A DNA stretch of 64,000 nucleotides from Myxococcales bacterium (GTDB lineage Bacteria; Myxococcota_A; Polyangia; Nannocystales; Nannocystaceae): NCBI GenBank assembly GCA_020633335.1, contig JACKDU010000009.1:62001-126000 (forward strand), in the 5' to 3' direction. Shown piece by piece: positions 18,389 through 27,786 of this stretch (position 1 is its first letter; each line of letters starts with the position of its first letter). The translations under genes and the position numbers were made by a program. The notes beneath the pieces were generated by a model. That model did no database searches and was not told the DNA's origin. It saw only the letters and a list, made by a program, of their open reading frames with translations.

Positions 18389-19063
18389 ATGCGTCGGCTC
18401 CCTCGAGGCGTGCGGGCGTGCGGGCTCGCGACATGCGTGGGCTCACGCTCGTCACGGCCGTCGCGGCGTTCGGCTGCCACCGCGCTCGCGCGACGCCGCG
18501 GTCGTGGATCCTCCGGATCGCGCGACCGCGGGTGCGCTGGCTGCGAGCGCGCTGGCTGCGAGCGAGCCGCCGCTCGACGGTGCTGTTGACGGCGACGGTG
18601 ACGCCGACGGCGTCGTCGACGGCGAGGACCGCTGCCCTGACGCCCCGAGCTGGTCAACAGGGTCGACGACGGGGACGGCTGCCCTGACGTCGGCCCCTTC
18701 GGATCCGCCTCGATGAGCGCGGCGAGCGGATCGAGCACGACGGAAAGATCCACTTCGGGCTCGACGGCGACGCGATCCCCGAGGAGCACCTGCCGCCTCG
18801 CCGCCCTGGCGGAGGTGATCCAGGCGAGCCCGGGGCTCGGGGTCGTCCGCGTCGAGGTCCACACCGATCCGCGGGGATCGGCGGAGTACAACCGGCTCCT
18901 CAGCCAGCGCCGCGCGGAGGCGATCCGGGCCGCGCTGATCGAGCGCGGAGTCGACGGCGGGCGCCTGCGGGCGATCGGCTTCGGCGCCGATCGACCGATC
19001 GTCTGCAATGAGTGCGATAGCTGGGCGCTGAGCCGCCGGGTCGAATTCTGGCGCGATCGCTGA
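18389..19063 (+). pseudogene. Frameshifted OmpA-family lipoprotein
   Basis: Reading across frames gives a lipoprotein signal (MRGLTLVTAVAAFGC), a calcium-binding thrombospondin-3-like stretch (DGDGDADGVVDGEDRCPDAP and VDDGDGCPDV), and a complete OmpA peptidoglycan-binding domain with TDPRGSAEYNRLLSQRRAEAIR. This is the usual build of a myxobacterial outer-membrane/peptidoglycan tether. The start at 18389 has TAGGAT 7 nt upstream, but the signal peptide lies in another frame, reached after an indel near 18420; more indels lie near 18500, 18645 and 18805. From 18810 to the stop the frame is clean. Confidence 0.6.
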
Positions 19064-19128
19064 CTTCACGGCCGCGGCGCATGTGACCTCATTCCGTGGT
19101 ACGAGCGCCGACCCGATCGAGGAGCATC

Positions 19129-19578
19129 ATGCACGAGGACGCAATTGACGCGATGATCGCCCGGGGGCGCGCCGCCCTGCTCCGGGCATTTGACGCATTC
19201 CTCTGCGAGTGCGGGCTCGAGGTGCTCCGGCCTTGCTCCTTTCCGCTCTTCCAGGTCAACGTCAAGGCGCGGCGATTCCTCCTCCAGGTGAGCTGCATGG
19301 AGGCCCTGGTGCCCGAGGAGGAGGGCCTCGTCGTCGAGGGGGGGACGGGAGGCCCGCGCCTCGTCCGCGTCGATCCCGAGACCGGGGAGCGCCGGGTGAT
19401 CCTCTGTATCACGCCGCGCTCGTACGCCGTGTTCCAGGCGCACTCGACCTTCGCCGCGCCGCTCGACGCGGTGATCGATTCGCGGGGCGACGCGGCCGAG
19501 CTCCGCGGCGCCCTCGAGGCCGGCGTCCTGGCGGTCAATGAGGCGTGGCGCGAGGAGCTCGGGGTCGCGCCTGGCTGA
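19129..19578 (+). CDS. Hypothetical protein
   Basis: A 149-residue soluble alpha/beta protein, MHEDAIDAMIARGRAALLRAFDAFLCEC at its start, then VNVKARRFLLQVSCMEALV and RRVILCITPRSYAVFQAH. No signal peptide or motif that I recognise. The ATG at 19129 is preferred over 19096 because GAGGAG lies at the right distance before it. The 3-prime end is followed closely by the PQQ-propeller gene. Confidence 0.6.
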   Translation: MHEDAIDAMIARGRAALLRAFDAFLCECGLEVLRPCSFPLFQVNVKARRFLLQVSCMEALVPEEEGLVVEGGTGGPRLVRVDPETGERRVILCITPRSYAVFQAHSTFAAPLDAVIDSRGDAAELRGALEAGVLAVNEAWREELGVAPG

Positions 19579-19642
19579 CGGACGCGGCCGCCGAGCGCAC
19601 GCGCCTCGCCAGCGAGCCGCGAGTGCTCTACGATCTTCATCG

Positions 19643-20725
19643 ATGTGGAGGAGCGGGGGCGAGGATGACCTCAGCGAGTACAGCCGGAGGTGGCGATTCC
19701 TTCGCAAGGAGGCCCCCCAGATCCACGACGACCTCGTGCTCATCAACGGCTACTGCAGCATCGGGCCTGGCTGCGACACCTTCGCGTGCCTGCGACGGAG
19801 CGACGGGCACTGGTTGTGGAGCTTCAACAGCTCGTCTCACCATATCTCCCGACCGGCGATCTCCGCGGACGGCCGGGTCTACCTCGCGGATGGCGACGGA
19901 GGACTCCTCGCGCTCGACGCCCGCAGCGGCGAGCGCCACTGGAGGGTCAACACGGGGCTCGACGACGGAGTCCCCTTCATCCCCGGGACCAGCAATCGTC
20001 ACCCATCGATCACGCTCGTCGATCGGGAGCTCCTGCACCTCGACGAGCGCGGCCGGCTCCGCGCCTACGCCCGCGACACGGGCGCGCTGGTGCGAGAGCG
20101 GCCGCTTCTCTGCTCGGTCGTGCGGATCGAGCGTCACGGGGACGACGTCTGGGTCTCCGACCGCGACGGCACGATCACCTCGATCGATCCCACGACCCTC
20201 GCAACCCGCTGGCGCGCTCGGCTGCCGGGCCGGCTCAAGGCGCCGCTGGTCCCGCTCGGGGAGTACTGCCTCGCGCTCCTCGACCGCGGCGACCTGGTCG
20301 TGCGGCGCCGCGACGACGGACGCCTCCACTGCTGGCTCGGCTCGATCCGCGCCATCGCAGCTCTTCCGCGCGAGGAGCGGAGCGTCGTCGCGGCGACGCG
20401 AGGGGGCGAGCTGGTCGTGATCGACCTGGTCCATGGTGAGAGCGCGCCGCTCTGTCCGCCGACGATGCCCCGCGTTCGTGGTGAGGTGGTGGCGGCCGAC
20501 GAGCACGTCTTCGCGGTGACCGCGGGCGGCGTCGTCCGGATCGATCGGAGCGACGGGGCCGCCGAGACGGTCTATCGCTGTGAGGGCCGCTCCGAGGTCG
20601 CGAACCTCGAGTATTTCGAGGGGGTCCTCTATGTATTCGAGCGCGGCTTTGAGGGGACCCTGATCGCGGTGGAGGGCGACCGGGTGCGGTGGCGCGCGGC
20701 GATCTCCGACTACTTCCTGACGTGA
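19643..20725 (+). CDS. PQQ-like beta-propeller protein
   Basis: A 360-residue protein of repeating blades: GRVYLADGDGGLLALDARSG, ERGRLRAYARDTGALV, DRDGTITSIDPTTL and AAGGVVRIDRSDG-like repeats, the pattern of PQQ/WD-type propellers of the BamB/YncE kind. No clear signal peptide is present, so it may be cytosolic. The ATG at 19643 is supported by TACGAT (19629-19634) 8 nt upstream. No substrate or partner can be named. Confidence 0.7.
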   Translation: MWRSGGEDDLSEYSRRWRFLRKEAPQIHDDLVLINGYCSIGPGCDTFACLRRSDGHWLWSFNSSSHHISRPAISADGRVYLADGDGGLLALDARSGERHWRVNTGLDDGVPFIPGTSNRHPSITLVDRELLHLDERGRLRAYARDTGALVRERPLLCSVVRIERHGDDVWVSDRDGTITSIDPTTLATRWRARLPGRLKAPLVPLGEYCLALLDRGDLVVRRRDDGRLHCWLGSIRAIAALPREERSVVAATRGGELVVIDLVHGESAPLCPPTMPRVRGEVVAADEHVFAVTAGGVVRIDRSDGAAETVYRCEGRSEVANLEYFEGVLYVFERGFEGTLIAVEGDRVRWRAAISDYFLT

Positions 20726-20860
20726 TCTTTGCCGGCCCCGCGTCGATCCGAGCGCCTCATCGATCCACTCGGATCCGTCGAGCGGTCCGGAGCTCGGGCA
20801 CCGCCACCCGCTCGCCGACTCCAGCTTGGCGACGAGGAGGCGACGTGGGACGCTCTGCGG

Positions 20861-22060
20861 ATGAGGCTCGCGCATCGTGCCGCCTGGATCACGCGCCGTC
20901 TCGCTCCGCTGGTGGGCGTGGCTCTCGGCCTCGCCGTTCTCCTTCGCCCTTCGCCGGCGTCAGCGTGCTCTTGCTCGCCGGACGCGCGACCGCACCTCTT
21001 CGTCGGCGCCGACAATCGAATCCCCGCGCGGGCGGTCGGGATCGCGTTCTCCGAGCCCGAATACGCCGACCTCGATCTTCGGCGGTTCAGGGTCGAGTGG
21101 CTCGACGAGGACGGGCGCTGGATCGAGGACACCTTTGGCCTCCGCGAGCTCGCGCCCGGGCTCCGTGAGATCGTCCCCGCGGAGCTCCAGCACAACCGCT
21201 TCCGCATCTCGATCCGGCACCTCAGGCCCGGTCGACGGCCTACGGGCGCGCTGCCCGAGGACCATCAGCTCCCGCCCTTCGAGACGATCGAGGAGGTCAC
21301 CCGCAGCGACCGCGACCTCGACGGCGGCGCGGCGATCGAGCTCCGCGTCGAGGCGCCGACGATCACGGAGGTCGAGGTCGCGGACGACGCGAGCTGCAGC
21401 CACCGCCAGCGCGCCTCGGCGGCCCGGATCGAAGCGGTGCTTCCGCGAGTTCTTGAGCCCTTCCGCGGCTACCTCCTCTTCGAGACCTTCGTCGACGGTC
21501 GCCGCTGGGCCCCGAAGTCTGACGTCTGCGGAGACTTCCCTCGCGGCCGCAACCGCCTCTCGCGGGCCCAGGGGCCGGGCGTCGACGTCGTCTACAGCGG
21601 GTGTCCCGGGGACCCGCGCACGGGCACCATCGGCCCCGCGTTCGGCGGAAGCCGACCCCCCGGCGTCGCCCCCGGAACGCACCAGGTGCAGGTGATCGTC
21701 TCGAGCCCGGACGGCCACTTCCGCCTCGCCTCGCCTCGCGCCGCGATCATCCTCGGGTGTGACGCGTCCGCGGCATCCAGCGACGAGCCGGCTGAGCCAG
21801 CTCCAGCCCCGCACTTGCCGCTGGCGCGCGGTCGCTGCTCCGTCGATGACCCGCGGAGCGCGGAGGCGCCTTGGGCGCTCGCCATTGTCCTCGTCGTCTG
21901 GCCGCGGCGGCGGTCGATGTCACCGCATTCGCGGAGATCACCACGTCGATCCTCGCGCCGACGCTATTCGAGCTCGCCGATCGCCTCGCGGGTCTGCTCC
22001 GAGGGCTCGGCGCCCATGGCCCGGAGGGCCGCGGCCATCGCCGCGCGCATGCAGCCGTAG
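20861..22060 (+). CDS. Exported protein with MYXO-CTERM-like tail
   Basis: A Sec signal (VGVALGLAVLLRPSPASACSC) opens a protein of unknown fold with CSCSPDARPHLFVG, resembling Ig-like or bacterial adhesin-type exported proteins. Near 21830-21915 it has a MYXO-CTERM-like sorting tail: a Cys (GRCSVDD), one membrane segment (APWALAIVLVVW) and an Arg cluster. After that the frame runs on with shadow-like, Arg/Ser-rich sequence to 22060, overlapping the convergent kinase by 97 nt. None of the three frames stops earlier, so the extension cannot be removed by a single indel. The true end is uncertain. Confidence 0.6.
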   Translation: MRLAHRAAWITRRLAPLVGVALGLAVLLRPSPASACSCSPDARPHLFVGADNRIPARAVGIAFSEPEYADLDLRRFRVEWLDEDGRWIEDTFGLRELAPGLREIVPAELQHNRFRISIRHLRPGRRPTGALPEDHQLPPFETIEEVTRSDRDLDGGAAIELRVEAPTITEVEVADDASCSHRQRASAARIEAVLPRVLEPFRGYLLFETFVDGRRWAPKSDVCGDFPRGRNRLSRAQGPGVDVVYSGCPGDPRTGTIGPAFGGSRPPGVAPGTHQVQVIVSSPDGHFRLASPRAAIILGCDASAASSDEPAEPAPAPHLPLARGRCSVDDPRSAEAPWALAIVLVVWPRRRSMSPHSRRSPRRSSRRRYSSSPIASRVCSEGSAPMARRAAAIAARMQP

Positions 22061-23742
22061 CAGTCCTTGCGACCGCAGGCGTGGTACCCACGGGGCTCGT
22101 AGCGCCGCAGCGTCTCGACGCCCCGCGGGTCCTTGAGCGCCGCGAGCTTGTCGACGACGTCCTTCTTCTCGGCGCAGGCCTCGGCCATCTGCAGCTCCGC
22201 GACGAGGCGCGCGACCTCGGGGACCTCCGAGGCCGGCTCGTGCTCCAGGATCTCCTTGGCGGCCTTCTGGCGCTGGCCGTCGCTGCGGTTCGTCGAGACC
22301 GTGTGGAACCACCGCTGCACCGACTCGGACATCTCGCCCTGCTCGCGGATCGTCGCGGAGGCGGCCGTCTCCGCGGTCTTCACGGCGACCTTGGGGGCCT
22401 CTTTCTCGGGGTGGTCGGCGTCGGCCTTGGCGTCGGTCTTGGTCTCGGTGCCTGCGACCGCCACCTCGGCGTCGTCCCCCGATCGCAGCGCGAGGACCAG
22501 GACGACCACGATCATCAGCACCAGCGACGCCCCGACGACGAGCCAAAACCGGGGGGGAGAGCCCGGCTGGCGCGCCGGCGGCGGAGCGACCGCGGAGATC
22601 TGGGGGCTCAGCTCGGGGCGGGTCTCGCCGCCTCCGCTCAGCTCAGGGCGGGTCTCGCCCCCGGACGCGCTCAGAGCGGCCGCGGGCGCGACCCCGGACG
22701 CCGTCGAGTCGGCGCGCTTCGCCTCGCTAGCGAGGAGCGTCAGCGCGTTGCGGACCTCCTCCGCGCTCGCTGGGCGCGCGTCGAGGGGGCGCTCGAGCAG
22801 GCGCTCGATCAGGCGCGCGAGCTCGGCGGGGACGTCGGGGCGCAGCTGCGGCGTGCCGAGCCGAGGTGGGGCCTCGCGGAGCTGCTTGGCGAAGAGTCGC
22901 GCGGGCGTGTCGGCGTCCCAGAGCGGGCGGCCGGTCAAGCTCTCCCAGAGGATCACGCCGAGCGCGTAGAGGTCCGCGCGATGGTCGACGATCTCGCCCG
23001 AGAGCTGCTGCGGGGACATGTAGCCCGGCGTGCCGATCACGGCGCCGATCGCCGTCAGCGGGCTCCGCTCGGGGCCCGGCGACAACGCGCCCTCGGTGTC
23101 GCGGGCGATCCCGAAGTCGAGGATGTAGACGTGCGGCGTCCCGTCGTCGCGCGCGGTGATGATGATGTTGTCCGGCTTGAGATCGCGGTGGACGATCCCG
23201 TGGGCGTGGACGGCCACGAGGGCGTCGGCGATCTGCCCGCCGATCTCGCAGACCCAGGGCCACGGCCGCGGTCCCCCGTCGGCGAGGACGTCGCTGAGCG
23301 GGGGGCCCTGGACGAGCTGGAGGACGAAGAAGTCGCTGCCGTCGGCGAGCTTGCCGAAGTCGATCGCGTGGACGACGTGCGGGTTGTCGATCTTCGCGGT
23401 CGCCCGCGCCTCCCGGCGGAAGCGCTCGGCGATCGACTCGTTGCCGGCGACCTCCGGGAGGACGATCTTGACCGCGACGTCCTTGTCCAGCCTGAGGTGC
23501 GTGGCGATGAACACCGCCCCCATGCCGCCCTCGCCGAGGAGCTCGCGCAGGCGGTATCGGCCCTCGATCGTCGCCCCGATCCAGCCGGCGAAGCTGCTCT
23601 CGCTCGACGGCGGGGAGCTGCCGTCGGCGACCGTTTCGCCGGTCGGCCGCGACGCTGGGAACGAGCCGAGCGAGGAGAGGCCCCCGTCGTGCCCTGACTC
23701 GGACCTCGCGCCGGACGTCAACCCTTGACCTCGCAGCGGCAT
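21964..23742 (-). CDS. PknB-type Ser/Thr protein kinase with one membrane segment
   Basis: A 592-residue kinase. The catalytic domain spans about 63-335: glycine loop GEGGMGAVF, Lys92 in VAVKIV, HRDLKPDN with Asp187, DFGIA and the GTPGYMSPQQ activation segment. All key residues are present, so it should be active. A Pro/Ala-rich linker holds a tandem GGETRPELS repeat, followed by one membrane segment (WLVVGASLVLMIVVVLVLAL, about 400-420) and a 150-residue outer domain ending in a Cys-containing stretch (CGRKDCYGCMRAA). Such kinases are abundant in myxobacteria; target unknown. TAGCCT lies 11 nt before the ATG. Confidence 0.92.
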   Translation of the reverse strand: MPLRGQGLTSGARSESGHDGGLSSLGSFPASRPTGETVADGSSPPSSESSFAGWIGATIEGRYRLRELLGEGGMGAVFIATHLRLDKDVAVKIVLPEVAGNESIAERFRREARATAKIDNPHVVHAIDFGKLADGSDFFVLQLVQGPPLSDVLADGGPRPWPWVCEIGGQIADALVAVHAHGIVHRDLKPDNIIITARDDGTPHVYILDFGIARDTEGALSPGPERSPLTAIGAVIGTPGYMSPQQLSGEIVDHRADLYALGVILWESLTGRPLWDADTPARLFAKQLREAPPRLGTPQLRPDVPAELARLIERLLERPLDARPASAEEVRNALTLLASEAKRADSTASGVAPAAALSASGGETRPELSGGGETRPELSPQISAVAPPPARQPGSPPRFWLVVGASLVLMIVVVLVLALRSGDDAEVAVAGTETKTDAKADADHPEKEAPKVAVKTAETAASATIREQGEMSESVQRWFHTVSTNRSDGQRQKAAKEILEHEPASEVPEVARLVAELQMAEACAEKKDVVDKLAALKDPRGVETLRRYEPRGYHACGRKDCYGCMRAAMAAALRAMGAEPSEQTREAIGELE

Positions 23743-24121
23743 GGACAGGACGCAGGCTATCGCACTCGGCGGGGCTTCGCCATCGCTCGCCGCGCCCGGT
23801 GTCGGCGACGGGCGGCGCGCCCGGGGTGCATTCAGCTCATCCGCGAGGGCGCCTCCGTCAGGCGCCCTCCTCGTCTCGCTCGCGAGGCGCGCTCTCGACC
23901 GCCTCGCCGAGGATGAGTCCCGGCACCCTGGCGCTCGCCCATGCTCGGGCCTTGACCTCGCTCAGCCCGGCAGACGCGACCAGGCGCTTGCGGACCTCCC
24001 TCTGGGTCGTGGGGTCCGCGGTCCCGCGACATCGCCGATCCGAGGGCGATTGGAGCGGCGACGGGGGGCGCAGCGTCCCCGTTCCCGCCGCCGCGTGCGC
24101 TTCGGGCATGCCCGCGTCGGA
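23743..24121. other. Intergenic region
   Basis: Nothing strong is seen. The leftward 83-residue frame at 23858-24109 starts 12 nt after the FG-GAP gene stops, but its composition is unremarkable and it has no recognisable motif; I do not call it a gene. The kinase promoter must lie near 23750. Confidence 0.4.
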
Positions 24122-26203
24122 TCAGCCGCCCCCGAGGCAGAAGGGCCCGGCGAGGACCAACTCGTTGTTGTCGACGTTGCACTCCTCCTCGTTCGCCTTG
24201 ACCCGGAAGATCACCTGCTCGACCCCCGCGGGGTCCAGCTCGAAGAGGAGGCCGTCGGCCCACATCCCCTCCGGCAGGGGATCGGGGAGGTCGACGGTCT
24301 GGAGCGTCATCTCGACGCCGCCGATGACGACGATCACCTCGAGGGTCGCGCCGGCGGTCAGCGGCGACGCGCCCTGGTTGCCGACGTGGACCGTGATCAC
24401 GAGGAGGCCGTCCTCGCACTCGCCCTCGCAGATCATCTCCTCGCCGATCACCAGGTCGGGGGCCGCCTGGCCGTCGTTCGGCGAGAGGTCGCCGGAGCGG
24501 AAGTTGTTGTAGGTCTTCCAGTTCTGGGCGGCCTTGGCCGGGATCGTCCCGTCGTCGTTGACGTTGGTGATGTGGTAGTTGTACTGATTCCAGATCTTCC
24601 GGCCGGGCCGCCAGGACTTCTGGGCGTCGCCGATCACCGTCAGGCCGGTGTAGGCGCCCTGGTGGCCGAAGATGATCTCGACCTCGCCGTCGCCATCGAC
24701 GTCGGCGATCACCGGGTATTCGAACCAGGTGCCGCTCGAGTGCTCGGTGAACTTGAGCTTGACCGCGCCGTCGAGGCCCGAGAAGACCCAGAGCGCGGTC
24801 TCGTCGGCGTAGACCACGTCGGCGACGCCGTCGCCCTCGAAGTCGTAGACCGAGGAGCCGGTGACCGCGGAGCTCGCGTCCTGGATCTGCTTCTGCCAGA
24901 GGACCGAGCCGTCGCCGTCGAAGACGAGGTAGTAGAGGGCCCCGGCGACGCCGATCTCGGGGGCGCCGTCGCCGTCGAAGTCGGCGATCGTCGGCGCGCC
25001 GCCGCGGTTGTTCGCGCCGGGGATCGGGACGGTCCAGAGGACGCTGCCGTTGACGCTCGACTGCAGGCGGAGGTTGCCGGCGGCGACGACCACGATCTCG
25101 GGGACGCCGTCGTCGTCGAAGTCGCCGACCGCCGGGTAGCCGTCGGGCTGACCGTTGGACCAGATCGCCGCGCCGCTCGGGTCGTAGATCGCGTTGCCGA
25201 CGACCACCTCCTGGACGTCGTCGCCGTCGAGGTCGACGGCGAAGGACTTCGCCTCGACGCCGATCGACGCGCCCCGGCCGAAGGCGCCCTTGCCCTGCTG
25301 GGTCCCGTCGTGGTTCAGGATCACCCGGCCGACGATGATCTCGGGATCGCCGTCGCCGTCCATGTCGGAGATCGAGGGCCAGACGTAGCCGCTCTGGCCG
25401 ATGTCCGCGACCGGGTAGGGCGCGGAGGTCCACTTCGGGGTCCCGTCGTGCTCGAGCGCGTTGACGCGGTCGTTGCTCATGACGACGATCTCGGGGAAGC
25501 CGTCGCCGTCGATGTCGCCGACCGCCGCGCCGGCCTGGGAGGCGAGGCCCGCGGGGGCGGCGTTGACCAGCTCGGAGCCGTCGGCGCCCGAGACCACCCG
25601 CAGCGTCGGCGGCGAGAAGGTCGTGACGATGATGTCGGGGATGTCGTCGTCGTCGATCTTGCCGTCGTTGTTGTCGTCGTTCATCGACGCGACGATCGGC
25701 GTCGCGCCGATGTGCACCGAGCTCGGGCTCACCGCCCAGGTCTTCTTGGTCCACTCGGCGACCGGCTCGAAGAGGCCGACCTGGACCTCGGTCTTGCACT
25801 CGGGGTCCGAGTCGCCGGGGAAGCCGGGCTCGGCCACGTCCGGGCACATCAGCGGCATCATGCCGGTGGTGCCGGTGGTCGGGTCGCCGGTGGTCCCGGT
25901 GGAGGTCGTGGTGGTCTCGCCGGCGGAGGTCGTCGACCCGCCGCTCATGGTCGCGTCGGTGGTCGGATCGCCGCTGCTCCCGGTGGTCGCCGAGTCGCTC
26001 ATCGAGCCGGCGCTGGTGGTCTGGGAGTCCGAGTTGGACGCCCCGCTGGCGCTGGTCGTCGCGGTCTCGCCGCCGGTGGTCGTCCCGCTCGCGCCCGAGT
26101 CGGTGGCCGAGTCGCTGCTCGTCGCGTCGTCGCCGCAGGCGGACACGGAGGCGGCGGTGCAGAGGAGGAGGGAGAGGAGAGGCCTGCGCAATCCGGCGTT
26201 CAT
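24122..26203 (-). CDS. FG-GAP/VCBS-repeat lipoprotein with C-terminal CARDB-like domain
   Basis: A 693-residue secreted lipoprotein. The signal ends ASVSAC, followed by a long Ser/Thr/Gly linker (about 25-120). The body has at least eight FG-GAP-like calcium loops, for example IGDIDGDGFPEIVVMS-type, ISDMDGDGDPEIIVG, IADFDGDGAPEIGVAG and IADVDGDGEVEIIFGH, which build an integrin-alpha-like propeller. The last 120 residues (APDLVIGEEMICEGEC ... VHVGNQGASPLTAG) resemble the CARDB adhesion domain. Likely a surface binding or adhesion protein. The ATG at 26203 is chosen over 26257 because it begins the signal peptide. Confidence 0.88.
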   Translation of the reverse strand: MNAGLRRPLLSLLLCTAASVSACGDDATSSDSATDSGASGTTTGGETATTSASGASNSDSQTTSAGSMSDSATTGSSGDPTTDATMSGGSTTSAGETTTTSTGTTGDPTTGTTGMMPLMCPDVAEPGFPGDSDPECKTEVQVGLFEPVAEWTKKTWAVSPSSVHIGATPIVASMNDDNNDGKIDDDDIPDIIVTTFSPPTLRVVSGADGSELVNAAPAGLASQAGAAVGDIDGDGFPEIVVMSNDRVNALEHDGTPKWTSAPYPVADIGQSGYVWPSISDMDGDGDPEIIVGRVILNHDGTQQGKGAFGRGASIGVEAKSFAVDLDGDDVQEVVVGNAIYDPSGAAIWSNGQPDGYPAVGDFDDDGVPEIVVVAAGNLRLQSSVNGSVLWTVPIPGANNRGGAPTIADFDGDGAPEIGVAGALYYLVFDGDGSVLWQKQIQDASSAVTGSSVYDFEGDGVADVVYADETALWVFSGLDGAVKLKFTEHSSGTWFEYPVIADVDGDGEVEIIFGHQGAYTGLTVIGDAQKSWRPGRKIWNQYNYHITNVNDDGTIPAKAAQNWKTYNNFRSGDLSPNDGQAAPDLVIGEEMICEGECEDGLLVITVHVGNQGASPLTAGATLEVIVVIGGVEMTLQTVDLPDPLPEGMWADGLLFELDPAGVEQVIFRVKANEEECNVDNNELVLAGPFCLGGG

Positions 26204-26564
26204 CGGCCGATAATCCTCGCCGGACGGCGACGCGACAATCGCCAAATGCCGCGTCAATACGCCCTCTCGGGGCGTGACCGCGCGGAAGCACGGGCCCGTG
26301 GGCCGTTTGCGCCAGTGAGTCGCGCTCGGCTATCGAGCGCTGGCCCGCGTGCGGTGAAGGGGGGGCTCAATGCGCGTGGTCATGGATCTGGGCGCCCGAC
26401 CAATGCGGCTGCCTGGCACGGGAGGTCGAGCCGCCGCGGCCGCGCGGCGGACCGTCGGAGCATTCCAGTCGAGGTCTTGGCCCCCGTCGAGGGCGCCTGC
26501 GCTCGGGTCGATCAGCCGTTGGCGCTCGCGCGCCGTTCGAGATGATCTGTCCTTGGGGTCATGC
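26204..26564. other. Intergenic region
   Basis: No gene is supported. The sequence carries the promoter of the leftward FG-GAP gene; a weak, imperfect hairpin near 26549-26562 lies just past the end of the deoxyribosyltransferase-Nudix gene and might end its transcript. Confidence 0.35.
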
Positions 26565-27725
26565 TCATGGATCCGCGGAGGCCGGTCCCGGGACGCTGAG
26601 GATCATCCCGACGTGCGCCCAGTCGACGTCGCCGGCCGCGAGGAGCTCGTCGATCGTCCGGACCTCGACGTAGGTCCGCTCGGAGTCGTGCTCGCCGAAG
26701 CGCTGGCCGGCGGCGGCGCGGGCCCGGAATTCGGCGATCTCGGCGGCGCTGAGCTCGACCGAGAAGAGCTCGGCGCGGTGGGTGAGGAGGGTCGCCATGC
26801 ACTGCCGGGCGCCGCGGGCGACGAAGCGATCGGCGGCGATCGTCACCCCGGTCTCCTCCGCGAGCTCGTTGGCCGCGAGGCCGCGGCCGGCCTCGCCGGG
26901 CTTGAAGGAGGAGCCGCCGGGGAGCTCGTGGACGTAGCCGTCGGCGGTCGCGGCGTTCGAGCGGAACTCGCGGACGAGGACGACCTCGCGCCCCCGCGGG
27001 CCGTCGTGGTAGGCGACGATCGCGGCGATGTCGGAGCGGGTGATCAGCACCTCGCCCGACTTGTGGCGGCCCTCCTCGGGGATGAAGACCTTGACCTGGA
27101 GCGCCCAGCAGAAGAGGTGGCGGCGGGGCCCCGAGCGGAAGTGCCAGTGGAGGCGGGCGCCGTCGAGGCGGTGTCCGGCGCCGCGCTGGGCGGCGTACCA
27201 CGCCTGGAACGCGGGCTCGCGCCAGATGAAGAGCGGCACCTCGCGCTCGCCCCCGCTCCGGGCCGCGCCCTCGCCGATGAGCCCGAGGGCGGCGTCGATC
27301 GTCGCGTCCAGCGAGTCGGCGATCGGCGCCCGCACCTTGGCCGCGTAGTGGCGGAGGTAGGAGAGCTTGGGCGCCGAGGGCGGGGCGCCGAGGACGACCT
27401 TGCCGGAGCTCTGCCACACGCCCCACTCGACGTTGGTGGTGAAGCCCGGCAGCGCCTCGAGGTCGCGGGGGATCCAGAAGACGATCGCGTCGGCCATCCG
27501 CAGCCCCTCCTCCTCCCACTCGACCTGGTCGGTGTAATCGAAGCGCCGCGAGCCGTCGCTGTCTTCGGGGACGAAGACCGCGCCGTCGTAGCCGCGGGCG
27601 GCGAGGGCCGCGAGCGCGTCGGGGCGCCAGGAGGCGACCTCCGGCGAGCGCGGGGTTGGGCCGGCGAGGAAGAGCGCGCGGGAGAACGCGGAGGGGAAGG
27701 GCTGGCGGGCGTAGACGACCTGCAT
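26565..27725 (-). CDS. Nucleoside 2-deoxyribosyltransferase-like / Nudix fusion protein
   Basis: A 386-residue fusion. Residues about 12-130 resemble nucleoside 2-deoxyribosyltransferases (LFLAGPTPRSPEVASWRPDA, then WEEEGLRMADAIVFWIPRD), which cleave or exchange the N-glycosidic bond of nucleosides. Residues about 225-360 are a Nudix hydrolase with box GGSSFKPGEAGRGLAANELAEETGV; the usual REUxEE is NELAEE, an Arg-to-Asn change, and one extra residue sits in the loop. The fusion suggests salvage or cleaning of a modified nucleotide. The start is the ATG at 27725; the 27767 ATG would add 14 atypical residues. No operon partner. Confidence 0.75.
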   Translation of the reverse strand: MQVVYARQPFPSAFSRALFLAGPTPRSPEVASWRPDALAALAARGYDGAVFVPEDSDGSRRFDYTDQVEWEEEGLRMADAIVFWIPRDLEALPGFTTNVEWGVWQSSGKVVLGAPPSAPKLSYLRHYAAKVRAPIADSLDATIDAALGLIGEGAARSGGEREVPLFIWREPAFQAWYAAQRGAGHRLDGARLHWHFRSGPRRHLFCWALQVKVFIPEEGRHKSGEVLITRSDIAAIVAYHDGPRGREVVLVREFRSNAATADGYVHELPGGSSFKPGEAGRGLAANELAEETGVTIAADRFVARGARQCMATLLTHRAELFSVELSAAEIAEFRARAAAGQRFGEHDSERTYVEVRTIDELLAAGDVDWAHVGMILSVPGPASADP

Positions 27726-27786
27726 GAGCGGCGCGGCGATTGTCGCCGCCCGCGTCCTCGCCGACAACGCCGCGCCGACGGTCAGG

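Noticed and set aside
23858..24109. 83-residue leftward open frame
   Set aside because: No motif, no clear start signal and ordinary shadow composition.
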